From Absidia repens (taxonomy: Eukaryota; Mucoromycota; Mucoromycetes; Mucorales; Cunninghamellaceae), in the NCBI GenBank assembly GCA_002105175.1, contig MCGE01000041.1:186001-250000 (forward strand): a DNA stretch of 64,000 nt, read 5' to 3'. The notes beneath the pieces are model-generated. The model was not told where the DNA came from. It made no database searches and was given only the letters and a program-made list of their open reading frames with translations. Shown piece by piece: positions 1 through 10,537 of this stretch (its first letter is position 1; each line of letters opens with the position of its first letter). The position numbers were made by a program, and so were the translations under genes.

Positions 1-774
1 GCATCATTATTCCCAATTGTGGGGATCTGTATAAAAAAAAAATAAGGGGATAGTGGGGAGAAGCAAAATTATTAGTTTTAGGGAGGGATATTAGGGGAGG
101 GTAATTTATTTTTAGTTTTCTTTTGCCTATTACCAGTTTAATTGATGACACATCGTATGTTTTCTTAAAGTAATCCACCACCGTCTTGTGATCGTCAAGA
201 ACATTGGATTCGGTACGTTCCATCTTATTATCCCGATCATGTCTGGCGGTGTCTCCTGTATAAATGATGAAATCAATGTCCTGCAAAGATTCCTTCATAA
301 ATTTAAAAGAAGCATCCACCTATCATCGAACATAAATATAAATAAAAACAGTAATGAATGATTCAGGAACAGAACATTTAGACTATTCAAAGCCCGCTAT
401 CCGAATTTTGGGGAAACAATTTACCAAAGCCAACGGACTATCACAATCTGTGTGGAGCGCTCCAAATTTTCCAGCTGTATTCTTATGACTTTTCTTGCTC
501 TTTCGATGACACAATTTTTTGGGATTGGATCCCTCAAGGTAATTTGGATCCACGTGAATATCTATCCATTATGATTATTACAATCAAGGGATGAAGAAAA
601 AAAAAAAGATGAGATGTTAAAGGTCCGCTCAATGACTCCAATTTAGATGAGTTGATCTTTACCAGTAATATGAAGAAATTTGCCAGTCAATGCCTTGGAT
701 TCTGCACCAAAAACTGTTATAGGCGAAACGAGAGTAGCCACCAAGCCAGCATACAACAAAAATGATGTTTTCAT
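1..774 (-). CDS. PPN1: Endopolyphosphatase (Ppn1-like metallophosphoesterase), 5' part only
   Basis: The gene runs off the left edge. Four exons fit with consistent phase: 774-663, 561-425, 319-134 and 26-1, all GT-AG. The chosen ATG opens a hydrophobic signal-anchor-like segment (MKTSFLLYAGLVATLV). It is followed by the calcineurin-type metal motif ITDIHVDP, whose Asp codon is split by intron 1, then a Cys/His-containing stretch with DCDSPLALVD, the second metal motif YTGDTARHDRD, and IPTIGNND at the very edge. This order is that of vacuolar endopolyphosphatases, which cut inside long polyphosphate chains. Acid-sphingomyelinase-like phosphodiesterases share the fold and are the main alternative. 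The C-terminal His metal ligands lie outside the window. No break is seen in the visible part. Confidence 0.82.
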
Positions 775-1546
775 ACTATTGTAGTGTTGACGAGAAAAAA
801 TAAATTTAAAGTGAAATATAAAGTAAGAAAGAAAAAGGAAAATGTAAAGGAAACACAAAGGAAAAAAAAAAAAAAGGTAGTGGTTTTATATGGAGAGAGC
901 AACAATAAGGTTAAAGTACCTTTAGCTTTAAGTAATTGAGTTTATAGGCGGAGTACCACCAATTTTTTTTTTTTTTTTTTTTTTTTTTCATTCGGTACCC
1001 CCTTTTTTTTCATCATTATCGAATAATGTTACTCTGATTCGTTTTTAGTCATTCCTTTTTTTCTTTCTTTTCCATATTTTGGTAAATGATGACCCATGAA
1101 TGAAGATGACGGATGATATCAGATATGTTTTATGTCATGACACGTTTATGTAAACAAAAATATGTGAATGGTTTGATCGGATCCAAGCGATTTCTATAGA
1201 AATTAAATGACTACTGGTCGGAGACGAGAGATGATTGTCGATTCTAAAAAGGGAAAGTCACTTTTAATTACAAAAAAAAAAAAAACGCACACCTCACCAT
1301 GACCACATTCTTGCCACCAGCTATAAAATCATTAGGACATGAATATATTGTTTCTGATAACTAATTGAAGTGAATGCTGTAATAACATTAATAAAAAAGA
1401 ACGATGATTTTTTTTATTGGTATCTAATATTGATATAAAGGGAAACTAATAATCAACTATCATATGCAAGAGAGAAGGAATGGGCGGACAACATAATAAC
1501 TATAAACTAAAATTCTAAATTCTAATACTGCTCTATATCATACTAC
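775..1546. other. Intergenic, no gene seen
   Basis: AT-rich spacer upstream of the Ppn1-like gene. It holds a long poly-T tract near 962-988 and scattered A-runs. No reading frame with family resemblance was seen on either strand. Confidence 0.6.
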
Positions 1547-3475
1547 TTAGATTTCCATATGATGCCAGGTTTCAGACGTCAAAGAACGTTGCCAAATAGT
1601 TCCCCTCCACTGTAATCCAGTTTTCAATATCGGAATCATATGTTCAATAGTACGGTAATGAGACCATTGCCTTTGTGTTGTGATGTTGTTGCTGTTGTAT
1701 GGAATTATATGCTGATGAAGGTCATCGGTAGACATAAAACCTAGGATAATCAGTGACGTCGGAGATATAAACTTCTTCGCTGGTTTTCTGCTGAATGTAG
1801 CCATCATGTTGAGTGTATACGTTTTAATTGGCGAAAAAACTGCATTCGGAAGGACATGTGAGGAGTGTATTCTTGTTGTTTGTCATACATTGATGACATT
1901 GCTGATACATGATAAAAAGTCGTTGATGATGAATGGAGAGCATGAAAGACAAAGGCGCGATAACATTGGTCAAAATAAAAAGTTGTCAGTCGTGGTGAAC
2001 AGTTAGCCAATCCTCATCGTGTATTCCATCCACATTTTTCTGTTCCCGTTGCCGTTGCCATTGTCGATTCCATAAGTGTTGCACCGTTGGGGTACAGAGA
2101 TGGTACCCATTAAAAATTGAGATTTGCTGCTGTCTGTTGTACACCTGAAAAAAAAAATACCAGCGAAAGATTGCCATTTGCCAACGTAGATATATGTGTT
2201 ATTGCTGTTCTGTCCATGCGTTTCGCTATGATTGCTGACGACATCAAAAGTATCTGTTGAATATCGGGAGGTCATCCCAACGAGGGAAACCACCATGAAT
2301 AGAGAAACCACCAGTCCTGCGCCCTTGCAAATTCCACAGCTGATGAAGTGTCCATCATGCATACCAGTTAGAATAAAGATTCCGGTCACTATTTTTGACC
2401 CACGCACAAGAAATTGTCGGCGATACAAGACCAATAAGCGATACCCCTCCCCCAAAAAAAGAGAGCCATTCCCTGATGAACACTTTTAATTCAAAAAGAT
2501 ATCATAAACACCCATTTCCGTATTTCCACTGTGATCTAGAGGTTGCGTTTTCGTCACCGTAGTAATGCGCCTTGTAGAAACCGAGATCCATGTATCATTT
2601 ATGCCGGTATATATCCAAAAATCAATTGCATCGTCATTCGTTATTGTATGCGTCCACGTCAATCACTCTCATCACCGCGCATTTCCCGCATTCATCCAAA
2701 GTATATCCATCAATGGTGCCGATCCTGGAATATGATACTTTGATGTATGTAGTCGGTAAGGATGAGGTCAGCCTATAATGTGTTCATGTCAGTTGATCCA
2801 GCTGATGCCAATGGCGATATTGAAGTTGATCCATTTGATATAATTCTAAAATGCTACTTGTCGATATCGATGTTGATGTAGATAGCAGCCGATAGCTCTA
2901 GCGAATTTTCCTCTCGACAAATATGCTGCTGAGTCATAATCACAACGCATTGATGTCATATCGGGCTGGTTTATGGTCGAAAAAAAAGGCGCCGTTCACA
3001 GGTAGTTCGATACTGCTGAATCACCGTCCTTTGTCATCCATGAAGCATGCATTCATTCATACTATTTTGATTGTTTTGCTATGATCCAAAATTGATAGTA
3101 AGTATTTGTTTTATTTAGTATTGATGGTGGTCAAGAAAATGTTAGATTCTTATGCCTGCCTACCTTTATAACCGTAACAGCAGATATCACGAAGATGTAA
3201 TTTGGTGAGAGTGTCTTCCTAGTGGCCACCTTTGATAAGCAAATCGATCGTCTGAAACAATATAATAATATAAAGTAAAACTTGAGTTGAATGATCCTGT
3301 TCCTTTATCATATTCCTTGCAATCATACCTTTGCCTATTTTGCTGATAACGCGATACAGATTGGCTTTCTTCTAGGAGGTCATTTATCAAAATAGGAAAG
3401 GGAGGAAGTCGTAATGTTGGATAGCTTGTGGCCCATCATGAAACACCAATGTTCCTTCTGTGTCAAAGATTTACA
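1547..3475 (-). pseudogene. Decayed protein-coding segment, family not recognised
   Basis: Read on the minus strand, several protein-like pieces follow one another but jump frame and meet stops. An upstream piece around 3470-3180 reads TLVFHDGPQAIQHYDFLP, then (after one frame jump and a plausible 56-nt-scale intron) RRSICLSKVATRKTLSPNY. Further down come EENSLELSAAIYINIDIDK, ISNGSTSISPLASAG, TIDGYTLDECGKCAVM, DFWIYTGINDTWISV, a hydrophobic stretch GAGLVVSLFMVVSLVGM and a tail ending WHHMEI near 1550. Two TAG stops stand where CAG (Gln) would keep the frame open, and several frame changes are needed. The pieces suggest a protein with a membrane segment. A gene with many unrecognised introns or base-call errors is the alternative; I do not recognise the family. 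Confidence 0.35.
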
Positions 3476-3861
3476 ATGATAAGAGATCAGTATAAAGGAG
3501 CAAAATTATTTTGTTTAGGGATCTGGTGGCGGAGGTTAAATAAAAAGGAAAGTTGATTCAGGGGGGGGGAAGCAAAACAATAGATCAAAGTGCTATACTA
3601 TAAAACTAAACAGACACGAGGCTGTGAATGATTTTGTTGATCGACCTGTGCGATCGGTAGTAGTAATTTTTTTATTTCATCTTTTTTTTTTGAGCATATT
3701 AAGTAAGGAGCGACATTCAATTGGGGGCAAATCCAACCATATATGATAATAATAGTAATAATATAATAAATATAAGAATAATAAAAGTAACTACATAAAG
3801 AGGAGGGGGGGTATCTAAACTATATAAAGTACAAAAATAAAAATAAAATGGATGTAATGAA
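3476..3861. other. Intergenic spacer
   Basis: AT-rich spacer containing a short G-run near 3563 and simple AAT-type repeats near 3750-3800. It is the 3' flank of the WRKY-like gene; nothing else is seen. Confidence 0.5.
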
Positions 3862-5294
3862 TTAAATATCCAAAGAATGTTCCATTTGACTGCATTCAGG
3901 TAAATGTTCACCACGATACTTGATCAAATATTCTCCATTTCCACGCCATGTCAAAGTTTTATTCACCGCACAACCCTAATTTTTCAGAAACAAAATCAAA
4001 TCAAACCAATCAGTCATTCAGTAAACCAAGAAAAAAAAAAAAAGATAATGGCATACCTTGATGCTATTTGCACATTTGTAATAGACACTTTTGTTTCCAG
4101 TCTTCTTTTGTACGGTGTTTCCATTATTTCGCCATGAATGACCGTCAATATATGGGTAATCCCTCGTTTCCACAATTTTAGTAATGGCCTGCATTTCCCT
4201 TCGTCGTCGAGGTCGTTGTTGAGAGTGAGAATTTGAATGATTTTGTTGTTGATATGGATGATAAGATGAAGAGTGATGATTGTTATTATTGCTGCTATTT
4301 GAGAATGAATAAGAGTCATAATTGGTTAATGGTATCGTATTGTCATCCATAAATGGTTGTTGCTGTTGCTGCTGTTGCTGCTGTTGCTGTTGTTCTTCTG
4401 TTTGGTGGTGTTTGATTCCATTTGATCTGTAATTTAAATAAAATTAGATTCTAATTCGTGGGATTTTTTTTTTTTGTTGTTTCAGATATATACTTACTCC
4501 GCTGATATAGGTAAAAAGGATGATGGGGAAGATGCGGGGAGACAGTTTTGTGGCTGAAAGGACCGCTGAGCAATTTCATCCGAGGAATGATCATGTATAT
4601 TGAATGAGTTCATATCATTTCGTTTTAAACCGTAGGACATGGACGGTGGCGAGGGTGGAGATGCTGAGAATGATGATGATGATGATGATTGGTTTGCCGT
4701 AGGTCGCTTTTGTGAAGAGGGTGATGACGCTGAAAGTGATGGTGGAGACGTTACAGAGGCACCCAATGGATGACTAATAGAAGTAAAAGAGGTATCCATT
4801 GAAGGTTGATGATGCATCGATGTGAAAGCAAACGACGAATATGCCAAATTCGAATTATCACCCGATGTCACAGACGGAGTGGGAATCGTTGAAGAAGAAG
4901 AAGTCGAGGGCGAAGACAATGCAGGGGTCATCATTTGCTGTTGTTGTAATAATAATAGATCCAATTCCTTGGCTTTCAGCTTGGCTTCTTCCGCTCGTCG
5001 TTTGTCTTCCTCCAATTTGCTTGATAGAATAAGTCGTAATAAATCAGGTTGCGATTGATAACAAATGATAATGTCTTGTAGGTCACAAGAATTGGTGTTA
5101 TTGTTATTGTCGGTGTTGTTCATAGTCGAAATGGCAGTTGATGGATGATTTTGTTGAATCGCTGATTTGGTTGTTTGGGAAGGTCGTAGTTGAAACGATT
5201 GAAATGGCACTTGTTCATGGTGATATAACGGGATGTATTTCGAAGAAGAGGCTGATGATTCTTTTTCCATTGGAGCATATGCACAGTCATTCAT
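3862..5294 (-). CDS. WRKY/GCM1-superfamily zinc-finger protein (putative transcription factor)
   Basis: Three exons, 5294-4498, 4426-4057 and 3975-3862, join in frame to give 426 residues. The first ~350 residues are low-complexity Ser/Pro/Asn with a charged helix (LEEDKRRAEEAKLKAKELD, about residues 93-111) and a poly-Gln tract just after intron 1. The C-terminal ~70 residues form one WRKY-like finger: DYPYIDGHSWRNNGN, then VYYKC, GC six residues on, TWRGNGEYLIKYRG, and HLPEC close to the end. Zinc ligands read as C-x6-C-x21-H-x3-C, with the two Cys on opposite sides of intron 2. Plant WRKY domains carry WRKYGQK where this has WRNNGNT. FLYWCH and MULE-transposase fingers are related folds, but no transposase core is present. 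Nuclear DNA binding is inferred from the family; the target is unknown. Confidence 0.72.
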
Positions 5295-5902
5295 TATAAA
5301 TCAGAAAAAATGAAAAAGAAAAAGAAAAAAAAAAAAAAAAAGGACAATAGGAAGGGGAAAAGGGGGATTATATAAAAATAAAAAAAGAAAGAAAAGAAAC
5401 GAAAAAAATCAGGGTTCACAAAAAGAATGACCTTATTTTTCCCGCATTTTCTCATCAAATCGGGTGGAGAAAAAAAAATTTTTTTTCTGGCAGCTCGACC
5501 AAAATAGACCAGCCAATAAACATCATTTTCACCCCACTTTTCACTGACAACTTGGTGTGGAGAAGCATTTATTGCTTACATTTCGTGTCCCCTCATTTTT
5601 CAAACCGTCCCGCAATTCCCCATCCCCACTAAACCCATTTACGATCTTCCCTATTCTCCGTCCGTCGAAGGTAGCACCCATCCCTTTGGTTTTAAATTTG
5701 TACCACATCCAATAAATATTAGTCAACAAATCCCATCCCATAAACACCCATATAAATCATAATCAAATCTTCAACATTCTGTTTTATTCATCCACAAAAA
5801 GACACAATAAGAAGTATAAAAATAAAATAAACTAAAAAGACTAATATGCTATATACTAACTAGACTAAGTTTACACCAACGCGAGCAATACGCTAAACTT
5901 CA
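5295..5902. other. Intergenic, upstream of WRKY-like gene
   Basis: A-rich then T-rich DNA with poly-A near 5324-5342. This includes the likely promoter of the minus-strand WRKY-like gene; no specific element is recognised. Confidence 0.5.
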
Positions 5903-6640
5903 CTATATAATCCCTTCGTAGCCATAACGTCCAGAAATCCAATCATACCGAGCATTCATCATAGTAAACAGTTCCCATCCTATATTCATGTCATTTGTGC
6001 CCTCAGATAACCACACCATTGCCGTTTGTTCAATATGCTGAAAAGAATCCACCAAATCCATACTGCTGTAATTGGCCCGAGGAGTCAAAATATCTACCAC
6101 GTTGTAATTTTCCGAGGATTCCTTGTCCACGGAAAAAGTATCCAATCAGGTGACAATCACGATCATCCCGCAGAGTCATGCTATAAAGTGAAAAAAAGTA
6201 AGTTGACCCCGTTTGTATTACAGGATCTTGTCAGTTCAACGAGGGTCGTGAAGATGGTGGTAGAATAATGGTGAATATAACGCTACCTAGTTGTTGCTAA
6301 TGAGATCTGACACGAATATGAAACATTGTATTCGTATGTCTTGAGAGGCTGAAATCAGTACGAGGCATATATCATGGTACAGTCGTCTTTGTCCGTTTTG
6401 TTGGCCAACCGCTAATGAATATTGTTCCAGATGCTGTGTGGGTTCTTCTCATGGGGAATTCGACATCGCTTACACAAGTTCGCTGATGATGCCACCCAAA
6501 CAGTAGTAGTATGTGAAGCGGCAATATTATGCTGTTGGTTTTGACCGATAAAACTTTGCTGAGTGATTGATAGGGATCATGTTTCTACGCATCCAAGTGA
6601 AGGGAAAGATTGTCGGTCACTGGCTGTGCAAACAGTAAGT
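5903..6640 (-). pseudogene. Decayed coding segment, possible paralogue of the 1.5-3.5 kb relic
   Basis: The minus strand has an open 3' piece ending at 5903 that contains RANYSSMDLVDSFQHIEQ, TAMVWLSEGTNDMNIGWE and ISGRYGYEG. Upstream, protein-like pieces such as RRLYHDICLVLIS and DIRIQCFIFVSDL occur in shifting frames with stops. The end resembles the end of the relic at 1550-1750, where an alternate frame gives KAMVSL, then DSDIENW, then ASYGN in similar spacing. The similarity is weak and judged by eye. No family is recognised. Confidence 0.3.
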
Positions 6641-6789
6641 GAAGGGAAAGCAGAATGAAAAAAGTAAAAAAAAAATAACCCACATTTTTTTAAATTCAAA
6701 TCCCGTCCGCAAGTCGCTCCCAAAGGTGGGGGCGAGATTCAGGTTTAGGCTGATTTATTAGTTAGATGACATACGACCCCGTCAAATTA

Positions 6790-7010
6790 TTAAGTGAAAT
6801 AAACGCTCTGGCGCTCCGCTGGAGCTTTTGGAATTCTTTCGATTTACTGGGTGTCACAGTTTTTGGTTAAAGTGTGGGTTTCGATGGGATAGGATTAAAG
6901 CCTCCGCCATTTCGCACTTGTGGTGGGCGGTCCCTTGGGGCCCAACCGTCGTGCTCAGCGCGTCGTCAATGGGTTTTTTGTGTGCTGAAATAATAGCTTA
7001 CTTGAAATCC
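6790..7010 (+). repeat. Dispersed repeat family B, copy 1
   Basis: Begins AATAAACGCTCTGGCGCTCC, with a small inverted repeat GCTCC-GCT-GGAGC. It continues with ACTGGGTGTCACAG, GTGGGTTTCGATGGGAT and CTTGGGGCCCAACCGTCGTG. The same blocks recur near 7675-7825, 42518-42600 and 48860-48925, so this is an interspersed element, not a gene. Confidence 0.6.
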
Positions 7011-7089
7011 GTCGGAGAGATTAGAGTTTGATTATGTAGTGATTGCAACTGCCTTTCCACTGGAAGATAAAACGAATTATGCTATACGG

Positions 7090-7500
7090 TTATTATGGCG
7101 ATTGCCCCTTATTTTATTTTTAATTGCAGTTCCCTGATTTTTTGACATAAAAAAAAAAAGCTGGATGATTCAGGCTCCGCATTTTGCTTTCTATTTTTTT
7201 TTTTTTGGTCCCCTTTTTTTCCTTCTCTTTTTCTTTCTTTTTTATTTTTTCCTTCATGATAGTCTGAATGATATGATGGCAAGGCTCATTGGGGAATTGG
7301 TGATCTAGGATTAGTGTTAGAACTTGAATTAGGGGCGTTTTAATAAACGCAAAACAAACATCATGGGGAAACGCTTTCATTTTGGATGAAGGATTTGGGA
7401 ACGACAGTAGATTAGCACTCATTAGTTTAGCAATAGTTTGTCATTGTTTATATCTACGACTGAATAAATATGTTCTTTTTATTATATTTAGTATCTCTGT
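7090..7500 (+). repeat. Dispersed repeat family A, copy 1
   Basis: Pyrimidine tract, then GGATTAGTGTTAGAACTTGA, the core ATGGGGAAACGCTTTCATTT and a 3' end with CATTGTTTATATCT and TGAATAAA. This matches copies near 8110, 18190, 39750, and inverted copies near 20110 and 28860. The minus strand of this copy reads SKMKAFPHDVCFAFIKTPLI, resembling the frame in the inverted copies. Confidence 0.65.
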
Positions 7501-7674
7501 TGTACGTTTACATTATGAGCTTCATTGAATGTGTATTACATATGCATAGAAAAAAAAAAGTGCGTCTATATATATATATAAGGGATGTGTTTGTGTGAAA
7601 AAACAGCTATTACAGTGTATTTTATTGTGGTGGAGTATATTGAAGAACAAAGTTGAGAATAATATTAATTATGT

Positions 7675-7825
7675 AGCCACTGGGTGGCAGGGGGTTTCTG
7701 AAGTGTGGGTTTTGATGGAAGATTCTGTGTTTGGGTGGGCAGCGATTGAGAAAAAAAAGGATGGACGGCTCCTATGGTGGGCAGCGCCTTGGGACCCAAC
7801 GGTGGTTTGCTCAGGGGTCTGTCTG
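7675..7825 (+). repeat. Dispersed repeat family B, copy 2 (partial)
   Basis: Shares CACTGGGTGGCAG, GTGTGGGTTTTGATGG, GGTGGGCAGCGCCTTGGGAC and CCAACGGTGGTTTGCTCAG with the copy at 6790-7010. Confidence 0.55.
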
Positions 7826-8109
7826 AAAAAGAGAGTTGGAGGGACAAGGAAGCGGAAATTAAAGTTAGTTAGCTGAGTTTCCTTACGATCCTTATTTTTT
7901 TTATCAAGTGAAATAAAAAAAAAGCTGCACTGTAGTTTTACATGTAAGGTGTTATGAATTGCATTTGAGAAAAACGGGTTTAGATCGATGGTGAATGAGC
8001 AAGTGCATTCTTCTCAAACCCCCTCCCCGATGCGCTTGAACTATTACATTATTATGTTCCCATCGCTGTTTATTTTTTGGTGCGCTCATCCCTTGGTCAT
8101 AAGCCATGA

Positions 8110-9050
8110 AAAATTCACCAGAAGTACTTCAAAGCCCGCCCACGTGAAGTTTTTATTCACTCCCAATTTTTTTTTCTTTTTTCTTTTTTCTTTTTTCTTT
8201 TTTTTCTTTCCTTAATTCTTCATAATTTTAGCACCTATGGGTAATGGTGGACTTGGATTAGTGTCAGGCCTAGTTTAGAAAGGGTTTCGTCTCAGGGATT
8301 ACAAGATGCATGGGAAACCCTTTCATTTTGGATTCAGGACCACCATTAGTTTGCTTTTTAGAGCCTCCAATATCATAGTTTAGCGTTAGTTTGTCTATAG
8401 CTTGTTTCTATATCTGAATAAACTAAGCCTCTCTTTAGGTGCTTTAAAGAAAAATGTCCCCCATAAGTCTCTGTCATGTCGTGTACAATAGATCCTTTTT
8501 TTTCCCTACCATCACCCTGTTTGATTATTGCATGTTATTGTTGTGTTTTATAAATAAATGTCACTCCAGTTTTCATTATGTCTTTTGCCGTATATTAGAT
8601 ACCTTTTTGCTATTCTGTTTTAGATTAGAGTTGACCATTTCTTTGAACTCCAACTAGTTTCCATGTTATTCTCCCACTTATTACCTCCATTAGATCTTTC
8701 CAATAGATCTCTTGTGACAATGAACATGTCGCCATTAGTTTAGCACCTATCAATATACTTCAATAAAATATTCCTTTTGATTAGTTGCCTATTCTATGAC
8801 TCATATGATAGTGATAAATGTCATTATTGTTGATTTTTTGTGCATGCCTTATCGAATACTTGTTTTCTAGTGTGTCTGCCTTGTTCACTTTTACTCCCCA
8901 CCCCTTAAAGCCCAGCCGATTGGTTGGCAGTCCTAGATCGCTAAATATGAAATGCAAGTATGTTGTTATTATACTTGTCAATACTAACGAACTTGGGACA
9001 TGTCACCAGTGTAATCTTCCTTGCGAAATATTGTCTTCACCAGACTGATA
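8110..9050 (+). repeat. Dispersed repeat family A, long copy 2
   Basis: Starts near GCCCGCCCACGTGAAG, then a T-rich tract, GGATTAGTGTCAGG, GGATTACAAGATGCATGGGA, AACCCTTTCATTTTGG, and a tail with several AATAAA signals. It is colinear by eye with 18190-19010 for about 0.8 kb, including ATATACTTCAATAAAATATT near 8755. Confidence 0.65.
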
Positions 9051-9850
9051 CACTGTAGACATCATTTCATTGTTTTTATTACGTATGGCATAACAATGAT
9101 AATAAACAGCCCTCCTATGAAATCACTGAAGCCTTGAGAAGATTCCACGAAAGTGCAAAATGGCGGTGGGTATCAATTTCCACCCTGAATTTCTCGGTGT
9201 TCTCCCCAATACACAAAAGTCCTCAGTTGATGTGCCGTCCACTAAAGTGTAAAATATGGTGGGTGTCTAATCCTATTCCATCAAAACATACACTTCAATA
9301 ACAACAACAGTCCCTCTGACACCCAATAGATCGTTTTTTTTTTTATTGTTGTTGTTCGCAAGTGTTGGAATGTTCAAATCCTGTATGCTTTTTTTTGAAT
9401 TTGGGAGTGTAAAATGAGAGTATCCTGAAACTTGTCCATTATTCTTAATTCGATAAGAATAATATACATCTAACATTCAATGTTTTCTTGATATTTATTC
9501 TTAAGCCCGAGATAACTCTCAACAGGAATATCGTCAGCATAATGACAAAAATATAATGAAACTCAAATCTCACATTGACACATACAATGATATTAACCCA
9601 ATCCATCTAGTTCGTCTTCAATAAACAACGCTGACCTACGACCGTACTGTACAGGACTGTACGGTATATAGATTACACTAAATTTGTCATTATCACATAT
9701 TTTTCAAACTCTATATGCCATGTAACCCCAACCCCTCTAGTTAGAGCAGATAATCATAGTTCATCACTAATGTTTCATCTTGCTTATCATAATTGTCAAT
9801 TCACACACATATGCATACATCTCGTAATAAACTGAGATACAAATCAAAAT

Positions 9851-9881
<31 letters not shown>

Positions 9882-10000
9882 GGAATAATATGTAGTATTA
9901 AATTTATTTGATTGACGATGACAAAATATACAATAAAGCACTATATCTAAAGCTTCTATGTCTACAAATCTAACTATTCTAAAATATAAGGTGAAGCTAG
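9051..10000. other. Intergenic, 3' flank of ABC transporter gene
   Basis: No gene seen. It holds a poly-A tract near 9859-9881 and a short stretch (9150-9330) with weak inverted similarity to repeat family B (ATGGTGGGTGTCTAATCC, then CATCAAAACATACAC). Confidence 0.45.
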
Positions 10001-10488
10001 CTAGTATTCGTTTTCGTCATTCATGTACTGGTTGTGAAGTTGGAAGTAAGTGGACTGATTTGCCATTAGCTCGTCATGTGTACCTACAACAACAATAAAA
10101 AAAATAGTTAGTATATCTTCACGTATCAAATTCGTGCTTCAATTACCTTTTTCGAGAATGTTTCCTTTCACTCTACCCATTACAACAATAAGATCAGCTT
10201 TGCGAATAGTAGAGAGTCGATGAGCAATCACTAATACTGTTCTTCCTTTCATCAATTTGTCAAGAGCTTCTTGTACGAGTTTTTCGGATTGTGCTAATTT
10301 GAGAAAATAATATAATAAAAAACGATGAGATAAACCATTCGATCAGCGGGATTTACAAGAATAGGCGCAACTTCTACAAAAACTTACTATCCAACGCGGA
10401 AGTAGCTTCATCCAAAATAAGAATCTAATAGTAATGACAATGATAAAATGAGAAGGTGAATGATGGTCTATGAGTGAATCCCATTCCA

Positions 10489-10537
<49 letters not shown>

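Noticed and set aside
2232..2489. Plus-strand open frame across the left relic
   Set aside because: It is antisense to the membrane-like segment of the relic and shows no motif of its own.
2700..3000. Reassigned TAG codon (Gln) in the left relic
   Set aside because: All intact genes in the window use TAG, TAA or TGA as normal stops (for example RSP5, RPN2 and the ABC gene end in TAG), so decay is the simpler explanation.
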